Program-made: the position numbers and the translations under genes
Notes under the pieces: model-generated
What the model was told of the DNA's origin: nothing
Database searches by the model: none
What the model saw: only the letters and a program-made list of their open reading frames with translations
Source: UBA9988 sp964574105
Lineage (GTDB): Bacteria; Patescibacteriota; Minisyncoccia; Phycocordibacterales; UBA9988
Length of the DNA stretch: 33,322 nt
Direction of reading: 5' to 3'
Assembly (NCBI GenBank): GCA_964574105.1
Contig: CAZNKH010000005.1
Location: 1-33,322 of the forward strand
Shown here: positions 13,750 to 20,596 of the stretch, piece by piece
How the letters are laid out: every line of letters begins with the position of its first letter
Position numbering within the stretch: position 1 is the first letter of the stretch

Positions 13750-15435
13750 GTGGTTAGTGCATTTTTCCGACTATTACAGCGAGAATGGAGCGGCTTGCAT
13801 CAAGCCGCTTTTCTCCTTGCAGCGAGTTCTTTTTTGTCGCAATGTCTCGGGCTTGTGCGAGATAGACTTCTCGCGGGAGATTTTGGCGCAGGACGCGAAT
13901 TAGACATCTATTACATAGCGTTCCGCATCCCTGATCTCCTCTATGTGACGGTTGCCTCTTTTGTCTCGGTAACGGTACTCATCCCGATACTCACTCAATA
14001 TCGTGAGGGAGATACTCGTACAAATGAAGGGCGATTTGTTTCCCGCGTCGCCACTGTCTTTGCGGTAGTGATGCTTTTTGTCTCTCTACTTCTTGCACTG
14101 ATTATGCCAATGCTTGCGACAATTATTGCTCCTGGCTTTGACGCACTTGCGCTGAAGGAACTCACTTTTCTTGCACGGATTATGTTACTTTCTCCTTTTC
14201 TGCTTGGTCTTTCTGGCGTCTTTGGCAGTGTGACGCAGATAGAAAAACGCTTTGTGCTTTACGCATTGGCTCCAATACTCTATAACCTTGGTATCATTTT
14301 TGGTCTTATTTTTCTCTTTCCCTTTTTTGGACTTTCTGGTCTTGCTTTTGGTGTTACACTTGGTGCACTCTCGCATCTCCTCATACAATTCCCTTCATTA
14401 CGAATGGCGGGGTATCGCTTTGTTCCGCAATTCCCACACGGTGATGAGTGGCACGAGCTCCGTCACTTGATAGCAATCTCTATCCCGCGTACGATTACTC
14501 TTGCTGCACACCAGCTCTCATTGACGGGGCTCTTTGCGCTTGCCTCCTTTCTTGAGGTGGGATCTATTGCTGTGTTTACATTTGCGTGGAATCTGCAATC
14601 AGTCCCACTTGCACTCCTTGGCGTGAGTTACTCGGTAGCGGCATTCCCGACACTCTCACTTCTTCATGCAAAAGGAGAGCGAGAACAATTTGTTGGCTAC
14701 ATTCGTGAGGCGGCGCGCCATCTTATTTTCTGGTCCTTACCGCTCTCTGCACTTGCAATTGTTCTTCGTGCGCATATTGTGCGAATTATTCTAGGAACTG
14801 GTTCTTTTGATTGGGTGGCGACTCGACTTACTTCAGCAGCGTTTGCGCTCTTTGTTATCTCCTTGATTGCGCAAAATTTGGTACTCCTATTTGTCCGCGG
14901 ATATTACGCGTGCGGCAAGACTCGTGTACCGCTCGTCGTGAATTCACTCTCGTCATTCGGCATTATTGCGCTTGCGCCCTTACTCACATGGGTCTTTAAT
15001 CACGCGCCTTACTTTGCGCGTATTCTTGAACGACTTCTGCGCGTTGAAGGACTCCCGGGAACTGCGGCATTGATGCTCCCGTTTGCATTTACCGTTGGAC
15101 TTATGATCAATGTTGTCATTATCTGGATGCTCTTTGAGCGCGATCATGGGAAGTTCTTTTCAACAATTTACGATACGGTGTATCAATCACTCGCAACGGC
15201 ACTCCTCGTCGGTGCGAGTGCATACTACGCACTTATCGCGGTACAAGGATTTTTTGACACTCAAACATTTGTCGGTATCGCCCTACAAGGGTGTGTAGCT
15301 GGAGGACTTGGTATTGCCGCGGGAGTCATTCTTCTCATTATCTTTGATAGTCGTGAGCTTCAGGAGCTCTCATCGGCACTCCAGAAAAAGATAGGTCGTC
15401 GCAAGCTCGTACTCCCAGAACCGGAGGGTTTGTAG
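13750..15435 (+). CDS. murJ: Lipid II flippase MurJ
   Basis: A 561-residue polytopic membrane protein of the MurJ/MviN (MOP) family, with about 14 hydrophobic segments. Typical features are the N-terminal FLSQCLGLVRDRLLAGDFGA block with the conserved Arg residues of the central cavity, the DIYYIAFRIPDLLY stretch and the GVSYSVAAFPTLS block. MurJ moves lipid II across the membrane for peptidoglycan synthesis. A GTG start at 13750 lies 2 nt after the preceding stop, implying coupling. lepA follows after 12 nt. Confidence 0.95.
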   Translation: MVSAFFRLLQREWSGLHQAAFLLAASSFLSQCLGLVRDRLLAGDFGAGRELDIYYIAFRIPDLLYVTVASFVSVTVLIPILTQYREGDTRTNEGRFVSRVATVFAVVMLFVSLLLALIMPMLATIIAPGFDALALKELTFLARIMLLSPFLLGLSGVFGSVTQIEKRFVLYALAPILYNLGIIFGLIFLFPFFGLSGLAFGVTLGALSHLLIQFPSLRMAGYRFVPQFPHGDEWHELRHLIAISIPRTITLAAHQLSLTGLFALASFLEVGSIAVFTFAWNLQSVPLALLGVSYSVAAFPTLSLLHAKGEREQFVGYIREAARHLIFWSLPLSALAIVLRAHIVRIILGTGSFDWVATRLTSAAFALFVISLIAQNLVLLFVRGYYACGKTRVPLVVNSLSSFGIIALAPLLTWVFNHAPYFARILERLLRVEGLPGTAALMLPFAFTVGLMINVVIIWMLFERDHGKFFSTIYDTVYQSLATALLVGASAYYALIAVQGFFDTQTFVGIALQGCVAGGLGIAAGVILLIIFDSRELQELSSALQKKIGRRKLVLPEPEGL

Positions 15436-15447
15436 TAGACTACACAG

Positions 15448-17235
15448 ATGTTGTCAAAAATACGCAATTTCAGCATTATTGCCCATATTGATCACGGCAA
15501 GTCTACGCTTGCCGACAGGATGCTTGAACTTACGGGTACGGTAGAGAAGCGCAAAATGCACGATCAGATGTTGGATCGTATGGAGTTGGAACAAGAGCGG
15601 GGTATTACCATTAAAATGCAGCCGGTACGGATGCAATACCGAGAGCACATCCTAAATCTCATTGATACTCCCGGGCATATTGATTTTTCATACGAGGTCT
15701 CTCGCGCGCTCACAGCGGTTGAGGGAGTAGTGCTCGTTGTTGACGCGACGCAAGGGGTACAGGCACAGACTTTTACGGTGCTCCATCAGGCAGAGGAGCT
15801 GGGACTTACCATCATCCCTGTGGTGAATAAGATTGATCTCCCTATTGCGCGCACCAAGGAAGTCAAGGAGGAAGTCGCCGAACTACTACGCATCCCTGAA
15901 GAGGCAATCTTTGAAGTATCAGGGAAAACTGGTATGGGTGTGAGTGGACTATTAGATGCAATCATTGAGCAGATTCCAGCGCCAAAAGAAATCTATACCG
16001 AAGTAGGAGCATTGCGTGCACTCGTGTTTGATTTTGAGTATTCATTACATCGCGGTGTAGTGATTTATGTTCGTGTGCTTGATGGCACGCTCTCACGGGG
16101 AGACAGTCTCATTCTTACTGCAACAAAGGAGCGCTTCCAAGCACTAGAGGTGGGCGTCTTTACTCCCGATCAAAAAGAAGTCAAAGAATTGGGTGCCGGA
16201 TCTATTGGCTATATTGTGACAGGTATTAAACAGGCAGGAGAGGCGCGTGTGGGGGATACAGTCACAAGAGAGAGACATCCACTCCCTGCACTTTCCGGGT
16301 ATCAAGAACCAAAGCCGGTGGTGTGGGCCAGTATCTACCCCGAGAGCCAAGATGACTTTACCCTTTTGAAGCAGGCGCTCTCACGTCTACATCTCTCTGA
16401 CGCCGCACTTACCTTTGAGGAAGAGTCGTCTGGAGCATTGGGGCGCGGGTTCCGCTGTGGGTTTCTAGGTATGCTCCATCTAGAGATTATCACCGAACGC
16501 CTGCGGCGTGAGTCCTTTCTCTCACTTATTGTGGCAACACCAACGATTAGTTATGAGATTATATGGAGAGATGGACATTCAGAAACGGTATACTCACCGG
16601 CTCGCTTCCCCGAAGATAAAGATGTTGTAGAAGTGCGCGAGACATGGGTCTCAGTACGCATTATTAGTCCACCCGAGTACCTTGGAGCTCTGGTGACTCT
16701 TCTATATGAACATGAGGCGGAGGTGGGAGAGACAGAAGGCTTTGGTGATGCTCGCGTCTCACTCTCCGCTCTTTTACCCTTACGGGAGCTGATGCGAAAT
16801 TTTTTTGATGCGCTAAAGAGTGTTACAAGTGGCTACGCCTCACTCTCGTACGAGTACGCGGATGAACGGAGGGCAGATGTGGTACGCTTAGACATCCTTG
16901 TGGCAGAGGAGGTCGTTCCGGCATTCTCACGGGTGGTATCACGACGAAGGGTGCAGGAGGAAGCAGAGCGGGCAATCTCGCGTTTGAAAGAACTTCTTCC
17001 ACCACAACTCATTGTGATTAAACTCCAGGCGCGCGCTCTTGGCCGCATACTCGCAGCGGAGCGAATTGCGGCATTGCGTAAAGATGTGACCGATTATCTC
17101 TACGGTGGAGATATTACACGCAAGATGAAGTTGCGTGAGAAACAGAAAAAAGGGAAGAAAAAAATGCAAAAACTGGGGAGAGTATCCATTCCCCATGAAG
17201 TGTTCTTACAAATGGTAAAAAGCGGCGAGCGTTAA
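15448..17235 (+). CDS. lepA: Elongation factor 4 (back-translocating GTPase LepA)
   Basis: The 595-residue ribosome-associated GTPase has a full set of G motifs: AHIDHGKSTLADR (G1), DTPGHIDF (G3) and NKIDLP (G4), then EF-G-like domains and the LepA-specific C-terminus (YGGDITRKMKLREKQKKGKK). Length is normal for the family. EF4 remodels stalled or mistranslocated ribosomes. Start ATG 15448 gives the family N-terminus LSKIRNFSIIAHIDHGKST. It follows murJ in the same direction; a weak TAGACT box 6 nt before the ATG could be its own promoter. The stop overlaps a possible small minus-strand gene. Confidence 0.97.
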   Translation: MLSKIRNFSIIAHIDHGKSTLADRMLELTGTVEKRKMHDQMLDRMELEQERGITIKMQPVRMQYREHILNLIDTPGHIDFSYEVSRALTAVEGVVLVVDATQGVQAQTFTVLHQAEELGLTIIPVVNKIDLPIARTKEVKEEVAELLRIPEEAIFEVSGKTGMGVSGLLDAIIEQIPAPKEIYTEVGALRALVFDFEYSLHRGVVIYVRVLDGTLSRGDSLILTATKERFQALEVGVFTPDQKEVKELGAGSIGYIVTGIKQAGEARVGDTVTRERHPLPALSGYQEPKPVVWASIYPESQDDFTLLKQALSRLHLSDAALTFEEESSGALGRGFRCGFLGMLHLEIITERLRRESFLSLIVATPTISYEIIWRDGHSETVYSPARFPEDKDVVEVRETWVSVRIISPPEYLGALVTLLYEHEAEVGETEGFGDARVSLSALLPLRELMRNFFDALKSVTSGYASLSYEYADERRADVVRLDILVAEEVVPAFSRVVSRRRVQEEAERAISRLKELLPPQLIVIKLQARALGRILAAERIAALRKDVTDYLYGGDITRKMKLREKQKKGKKKMQKLGRVSIPHEVFLQMVKSGER

Positions 17236-17315
17236 GGAGAGAGGAGTGGGGCCGCGTAGAGAATAATCATAGAGAGCGCGGTCAAAAAGACGAGCACTGC
17301 CCACACAACTTGCAT
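17232..17315 (-). CDS. Possible 27-residue single-span membrane peptide
   Basis: An ATG at 17315 opens a frame of 27 residues ending in TAA (17234-17232), sharing the palindromic TTAA with the lepA stop. The product is almost wholly hydrophobic: WAVLVFLTALSMIILYAAP covers most of it, with no charged residue. It fills the lepA to FtsL-like gap, and its abutting convergent stop follows the same pattern as other gene pairs here. No clear Shine-Dalgarno (AGAAAGAAG precedes it). A chance frame cannot be excluded. Confidence 0.4.
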   Translation of the reverse strand: MQVVWAVLVFLTALSMIILYAAPLLSP

Positions 17316-17328
17316 CTTCTTTCTGTGC

Positions 17329-17358
17329 TTGCTTTCAAACATTACTCTACACTATACT
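17329..17358 (+). promoter_or_regulatory. Promoter of the FtsL/DivIC-like gene
   Basis: TTGCTT (17329-17334), 18 bp, TATACT (17353-17358). The -10 ends 6 nt before the ATG at 17365, predicting a leaderless mRNA. The -35 word is the same as at rnpB. Confidence 0.65.
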
Positions 17359-17364
17359 CGTACT

Positions 17365-17751
17365 ATGCACGGATTTCAAGGACAAAAGAATATATCCTTT
17401 TTACGGCGACTTTATTCATGGCCGGTCATTCTCATTCTCTTTGTTTCTGTGCTACTCTTAGGATTCTCAGTATATGGACTTTTTGTAAAGAGTCGTACGG
17501 CTGAAGCAAATCGCCGAGAAGCGGAGATGCGATTAGAGAGTCTACAGAGGCGGAAAACTGAATTAGACACGGAGTTGGATCGTCTCTCAACGGACGAGGG
17601 AGTAGAGACAGAGATACGAACGCGCTTTCCTGTTGCGAAGCCGGATGAGGGGGTGATACAGATTGTGGGAGAGAAGAGGATAGGAGAGGCAACGACGAGT
17701 AGTCCTTCAGTATCGCCGAGTGAAAAGTCTTTTTGGAATAGGTTCTTTTAA
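17365..17751 (+). CDS. FtsL/DivIC-like septum formation initiator
   Basis: A 128-residue bitopic membrane protein: short basic cytoplasmic N-terminus, one membrane span (about 19-40, VILILFVSVLLLGFSVYGLF) and a long coiled-coil outside part (about 42-85, AEMRLESLQRRKTELDTEL), then the FPVAKPDEGVIQIV block typical of the DivIC/FtsB family. Such proteins form the FtsQBL-type complex that activates septal wall synthesis. I start at ATG 17365, not at the upstream in-frame start, because the promoter overlaps the upstream segment and the membrane topology fits. The tail is Ser/Thr-rich. It stands alone between lepA and a tRNA. FtsL and FtsB-type members cannot be separated from sequence alone. Confidence 0.85.
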   Translation: MHGFQGQKNISFLRRLYSWPVILILFVSVLLLGFSVYGLFVKSRTAEANRREAEMRLESLQRRKTELDTELDRLSTDEGVETEIRTRFPVAKPDEGVIQIVGEKRIGEATTSSPSVSPSEKSFWNRFF

Positions 17752-17766
17752 TCGGAGCGTAGTAGG

Positions 17767-17837
17767 GCGGGTATGGTTTAGTGGTAGAACGCGTGCTTCC
17801 CAAGCATGAGACGGGAGTTCGATTCTCCCTACCCGCA
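17767..17837 (+). tRNA. tRNA-Gly (anticodon CCC)
   Basis: A full cloverleaf: acceptor GCGGGTA/TACCCGC, D-stem GTTT/GAAC, anticodon stem CGTGC/GCATG with loop TTCCCAA (anticodon CCC at 17799-17801) and T-loop TTCGATT. Discriminator base A837; the 3' CCA is not encoded. Just 1 nt separates it from the ATG of the next gene. Confidence 0.95.
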
Positions 17838-17838
17838 C

Positions 17839-18120
17839 ATGAGTGAACAATTTAAACGCACCAGGGAGGATTTTACCTGTGAACGCTGTGGGGTAGAAGT
17901 GGTGGGAGACGGCTATACCAACCACTGTCCAAAATGTCTTACCAGTAAACATGTTGATGTATTTCCTGGTGATAGGTTGGAAGAGTGTGGAGGACTGATG
18001 TTGCCTGTGCGCTTGGAGAAAAAGCGGGATACCTTTGTTATCGTGCACCAGTGCGAACGCTGTGGAGAAGAACGAAACACTAAGGCTCTCGCAAAAGATG
18101 ATCTCTCGGTGCTAATTTGA
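17839..18120 (+). CDS. RNHCP-domain zinc-ribbon-like protein
   Basis: A 93-residue protein with four CxxC-like cysteine pairs: CERCG (14-18), TNHCPKC (27-33, the RNHCP-type core), and HQCERCG (70-76). The layout suggests one or two zinc ribbons. The RNHCP family is widespread and uncharacterised, and the known name comes from this motif. I start at ATG 17839; the in-frame upstream extension would run through the tRNA-Gly gene. The start lies 1 nt after the mature tRNA end, so a shared transcript cut by RNase Z would give an mRNA starting essentially at AUG. Its stop TGA overlaps a TTGACA sequence. Confidence 0.9.
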   Translation: MSEQFKRTREDFTCERCGVEVVGDGYTNHCPKCLTSKHVDVFPGDRLEECGGLMLPVRLEKKRDTFVIVHQCERCGEERNTKALAKDDLSVLI

Positions 18121-18146
18121 CAGCTATGCTATACTGGAATTATTAT
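18117..18146 (+). promoter_or_regulatory. Promoter region of the glutaredoxin-like gene
   Basis: TTGACA (18117-18122) overlaps the previous stop. Two -10 options exist: extended TGCTATACT (18127-18135), too close for that -35, and TATTAT (18141-18146) at 18 bp. The leader ends in six T residues touching the ATG at 18167. Confidence 0.6.
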
Positions 18147-18166
18147 AAGCGTTAAGCGCCTTTTTT

Positions 18167-18406
18167 ATGCACACTGTTGAGATATACACCACACCGACCT
18201 GCCACTTTTGTCATATGGCAAAGGAGTACTTTGCCGAGAAGGGGATCGCCTTTACCGAATATGATGTGATGAGTGATATTGCAAAACGACAAGAGATGGT
18301 TGAAAAGACGGGGCAGATGGGTGTACCAGTAATTTTAATCGATAAGAAAGAAATAGTCATTGGTTTTGACCAAACAACCATCGCGAGCCTTCTCGGAATT
18401 TCTTAG
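18167..18406 (+). CDS. Glutaredoxin-like protein
   Basis: A 79-residue thioredoxin-fold protein with the redox motif CHFC (C12, C15) after VEIYTTPT, the cis-proline in GVPVI (about 52-56) and the conserved IGFD near the C-terminus, which fits the NrdH/glutaredoxin subgroup. It would reduce disulfides in the cytoplasm; a link to reduction of the ribonucleotide reductase at 8252 is an inference. The gene is single and lies between the RNHCP gene and tRNA-Arg. Confidence 0.92.
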   Translation: MHTVEIYTTPTCHFCHMAKEYFAEKGIAFTEYDVMSDIAKRQEMVEKTGQMGVPVILIDKKEIVIGFDQTTIASLLGIS

Positions 18407-18413
18407 ATAGTTC

Positions 18414-18422
18414 TGCTATAGT
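18414..18422 (+). promoter_or_regulatory. Extended -10 promoter of tRNA-Arg
   Basis: TGCTATAGT (TGC at 18414-18416, TATAGT at 18417-18422) ends 11 nt before the mature tRNA-Arg. No clear -35. It repeats the TGC-TATANT form seen at several genes here. Confidence 0.55.
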
Positions 18423-18433
18423 GAGGCCTAGTA

Positions 18434-18505
18434 GCCCTCGTAGTTCAACGGATAGAACAGCCCCGTCCTAAGGGGTTGATGTGGGTTCGATTCCTGCCGA
18501 GGGCG
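18434..18505 (+). tRNA. tRNA-Arg (anticodon CCU)
   Basis: Cloverleaf: acceptor GCCCTCG/CGAGGGC, D-stem GTTC/GAAC, anticodon stem GCCCC/GGGGT with loop GTCCTAA (anticodon CCU at 18500-minus region, 18467-18469), T-loop TTCGATT. Discriminator G505; CCA not encoded. It reads AGG codons. Confidence 0.94.
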
Positions 18506-18519
18506 TTTTGCAGCTCACT

Positions 18520-18546
18520 CTCTTATGTGGTACTCTCTGATAAGAG
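18520..18546. repeat. Inverted repeat upstream of the HAD-like gene
   Basis: CTCTTAT (18520-18526) and ATAAGAG (18540-18546) are perfect 7-bp arms around 13 nt, located between tRNA-Arg and the Shine-Dalgarno of the next gene. It has no T-run, so an operator or leader hairpin is more likely than a terminator. Confidence 0.4.
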
Positions 18547-18575
18547 CACATTTCTAAAGAAAGGAGTTGTCTCTT

Positions 18576-19019
18576 ATGTCTAGAATACTCGGTATTGACA
18601 TCGGTGGCGTCATCCGTGGCCCAAAGAGCGTGGAAGTTGTTGGTGCCATAGAGAATATTGCCCGCATCCATACCTGTGCCGGCTTTGATCATATCTACCT
18701 ACTCTCACAAACTCTGCTAGGGTCTCGGTGGTTTATTAATCGATGGCTCTCACAGAGAGATTTTTGGGCGCGAACCGGCATTAAAAAAGTTGATGCACTC
18801 TATTGCAATTATTGGTGGGAGAAAACAGAGATGGCACGGGAGATCAGTCTCACGCACATTATTGACGATCGATCTTATGTGCTTAGCTCGATGCCGGATT
18901 CAGTAACACACTGCTTCCTCTTTGGCTCCGAGTCTCAAGAAGGGCTGCCGGACAGATTCTATTGTGTTCCCGATTGGGAGGCGCTTACATTGCAATTACT
19001 TTGTCATATTGCGACATAA
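18576..19019 (+). CDS. Small HAD-like hypothetical protein
   Basis: A 147-residue protein from ATG 18576, set by a Shine-Dalgarno AAAGGAG 9 nt upstream; it is one of the few genes here with one. The N-terminus ILGIDIGGVIRG has the hydrophobic-strand-D layout of HAD motif I, but the usual DxD is DxG. LTHIIDDRSYVL (about 94-105) resembles the acidic motif IV, and YLLSQT (about 44-49) could be motif II. It may be a HAD-fold phosphatase or a non-catalytic relative; the second Asp of motif I is missing, which argues against phosphatase activity. No membrane segment. An excellent terminator follows. Confidence 0.75.
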   Translation: MSRILGIDIGGVIRGPKSVEVVGAIENIARIHTCAGFDHIYLLSQTLLGSRWFINRWLSQRDFWARTGIKKVDALYCNYWWEKTEMAREISLTHIIDDRSYVLSSMPDSVTHCFLFGSESQEGLPDRFYCVPDWEALTLQLLCHIAT

Positions 19020-19025
19020 TGTAAT

Positions 19026-19056
19026 GCCCTGCCTGCTAAAAGCAGGCAGGGCTTTT
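19026..19056 (+). terminator. Intrinsic terminator after the HAD-like gene
   Basis: A perfect 12-bp stem (GCCCTGCCTGCT with AGCAGGCAGGGC) around an AAA loop (19038-19040), followed by TTTTGATTTTT. It is the strongest terminator in the window. Confidence 0.93.
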
Positions 19057-19074
19057 GATTTTTCACATCCCCTC

Positions 19075-19083
19075 TGTTACGAT
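19075..19083 (+). promoter_or_regulatory. Extended -10 promoter of the 90-residue gene
   Basis: TGTTACGAT (TG-N-TACGAT) ends 6 nt before the ATG at 19090. It follows the terminator directly, so the gene needs its own promoter here. Confidence 0.55.
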
Positions 19084-19089
19084 TGGGCG

Positions 19090-19362
19090 ATGGATCACGA
19101 TATACGGGAAGAAGTGCATGAGACACTTGAGCTTGCTCAAGAGAATAATCGCATATTACGGTCCATACAGCGCGCACGACTGTGGGGGACTGTTCTTAGT
19201 GTACTCAAGTGGGTGATAATTGTCGGATCATCCATTGGACTCTATTACTACTTTGAACCGCAGATTAACGGTATTATGGATGCCTGGAATCTGGCAATAG
19301 AGATGATAGGGAACACTAAGGGTCAGTTGAACGCAATCAATAGCGCCATCGCGCCTAGATAG
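19090..19362 (+). CDS. 90-residue membrane protein overlapping tRNA-Phe
   Basis: The product has a charged N-terminal helix with ELAQENNRILRSIQRAR (about 14-30), one membrane span (about 36-54, VLKWVIIVGSSIGLYYYFEP) and a short C-terminal part. Small one-span proteins of this layout (an acidic/Asn helix, basic patch, then a W-containing span) recur in Parcubacteria in my recollection, without a known function. ATG 19090 follows an extended -10 box by 6 nt. The stop TAG (19360-19362) lies inside tRNA-Phe, which begins at 19353: the last three codons and the stop are made of the tRNA acceptor stem and position 8-10 bases. RNase P cleavage would remove the stop codon. Confidence 0.8.
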   Translation: MDHDIREEVHETLELAQENNRILRSIQRARLWGTVLSVLKWVIIVGSSIGLYYYFEPQINGIMDAWNLAIEMIGNTKGQLNAINSAIAPR

Positions 19363-19428
19363 CTCAGTTGGTAGAGCATTCGCCTGAAGAGCGAAGGGTC
19401 GTCGGTTCGAGCCCGACTCTAGGCACCA
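19353..19428 (+). tRNA. tRNA-Phe (anticodon GAA)
   Basis: Cloverleaf: acceptor GCCTAGA/TCTAGGC, D-stem GCTC/GAGC, anticodon stem TTCGC/GCGAA with loop CTGAAGA (anticodon GAA at 19386-19388), T-loop TTCGAGC, discriminator A425 and an encoded CCA (19426-19428). It is the only one of the three tRNAs here with encoded CCA. The 5' ten bases overlap the preceding coding sequence. Confidence 0.96.
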
Positions 19429-19431
19429 TTG

Positions 19432-19896
19432 TTACCCAATCCGTACCTTTAATTTTTGGGTTTTGTCTTTGTTAAGCTTGGGGAGGCGAATTGTGAGGAG
19501 TCCGTGTCGTTCTATCGCCTCAGCCTCTTCCGGCTCTACTTCTTGGGGGAGGGCAATCGTGCGTTCAAAAGAGCCCCACGATAACTCACGGAGGAAATAG
19601 CTTTCTTCTACTACTTGCTTTTGCTCACTTCGCTTACCACTAATCGTCACTGACTCACGAGTGATGTTTATATCTAAATCTTCTGGCCTCACTCCAGCTA
19701 CCATTGTTTGGATAATAATTTCATTTGGTGTCTGATAGAGGTCTAGAGAGAGGTCACTCATCTCCTCGCCTCGTTCCCATCCAAGACTCGGGGAATTGAT
19801 GCGTTCTTCATATACATCTTTTGCATCGTCCAACTCATCTTCAAGCGCCATGCTCCCGGTGAGTCGTTCAAAAAATGATCGTCTTCGTTTAAACAT
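19432..19896 (-). CDS. Hsp20-family small heat shock protein
   Basis: A 154-residue alpha-crystallin-type chaperone. The core begins near residue 47 (LSLDLYQTPNEIIIQTMVAG), includes ITRESVTISGKR and the conserved ELSWGSFERTIALPQEV, and ends in GLLTIRLPK. The C-terminal LKVRIG supplies the short I-x-I/V-like anchor (KVRI). It would hold unfolding proteins in the cytoplasm. It overlaps the end of prsW by 8 nt and shares the valS operon. Its stop lies 3 nt from the convergent tRNA-Phe, with no terminator between. Confidence 0.95.
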   Translation of the reverse strand: MFKRRRSFFERLTGSMALEDELDDAKDVYEERINSPSLGWERGEEMSDLSLDLYQTPNEIIIQTMVAGVRPEDLDINITRESVTISGKRSEQKQVVEESYFLRELSWGSFERTIALPQEVEPEEAEAIERHGLLTIRLPKLNKDKTQKLKVRIG

Positions 19897-20596
19897 AGTA
19901 TGGTTGTATACGCTTTACTCGTTCAAATAAAAGAATGACGAGCGCGGCAACAATCCAGAAGAATGCAAAGGTTGAGAGTATCTTTCCGCCGCTACTCCGT
20001 ATTATAAGCAAGTTGAAGGCAGTGTGCAATGCCGTGGCGGTGATAAGTCCAAGAATGGTAGCGTAGGCGCGTTCTGCTATACTCCGGTAGAACGCGAGTG
20101 CAATAATTCCGCCGGCGATACCAGAGGCGATGGGGTGTAAGATGTTGGCACCCAAGAAGCGCAAATTTCCGCCGAGCAAGAACTCGTGGAGCGCGACTCC
20201 GTTAAAGCTGTGATCAGCGAGAAAAAAGAGGTTTTCTGCCGCGGCAAACCCAAGCGCGGCTGTCATCATATAGATCATTGAGTCAATCGGCTCGTCGTAG
20301 CTTTTTGTCCGTTCCGCGGTTAAGAGCGCGGCGCCGTACTTTACCGTTTCCTCTATAAGCGCCCATATAAGAAAAAGGCTTGCTCCGCTATTCATCCCTA
20401 AGATGTCACGGGAGTATTTTTCTAAAATAAAAGCGGGGATCGTTGCGACAGCACCTGCAATAAATGTGCCAATAATAATACGCCGTGGCTCTGGCCGTGC
20501 GGCATCCTCTTTGAGCCAGAACCATAGCCAGATAATAGCGGGGATGGTGCCGCCAAGGATAAAGGTTAAGATGGTTCCGAATGAGAGCGTGGCCAT
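19889..20596 (-). CDS. prsW: PrsW-family intramembrane metalloprotease-like protein
   Basis: A 235-residue membrane protein with about seven spans. The family residues are visible: LIEETVKYGAAL with E82-E83, GFAAAEN (116-122), ILHPIASG with H154 and ALHTAFNL with H191. In Bacillus, PrsW cleaves an anti-sigma factor in the membrane; in CPR genomes the substrate is unknown. It overlaps valS by 31 nt and is followed by hsp20 (8-nt overlap). The pairing with hsp20 suggests envelope or protein stress, as an inference from context. Confidence 0.9.
   Translation of the reverse strand: MATLSFGTILTFILGGTIPAIIWLWFWLKEDAARPEPRRIIIGTFIAGAVATIPAFILEKYSRDILGMNSGASLFLIWALIEETVKYGAALLTAERTKSYDEPIDSMIYMMTAALGFAAAENLFFLADHSFNGVALHEFLLGGNLRFLGANILHPIASGIAGGIIALAFYRSIAERAYATILGLITATALHTAFNLLIIRSSGGKILSTFAFFWIVAALVILLFERVKRIQPYYV

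Noticed and set aside
18567..18575. TTG start for the HAD-like protein
   Set aside because: The Shine-Dalgarno AAAGGAG is too close to TTG 18567 and ideally placed for ATG 18576.
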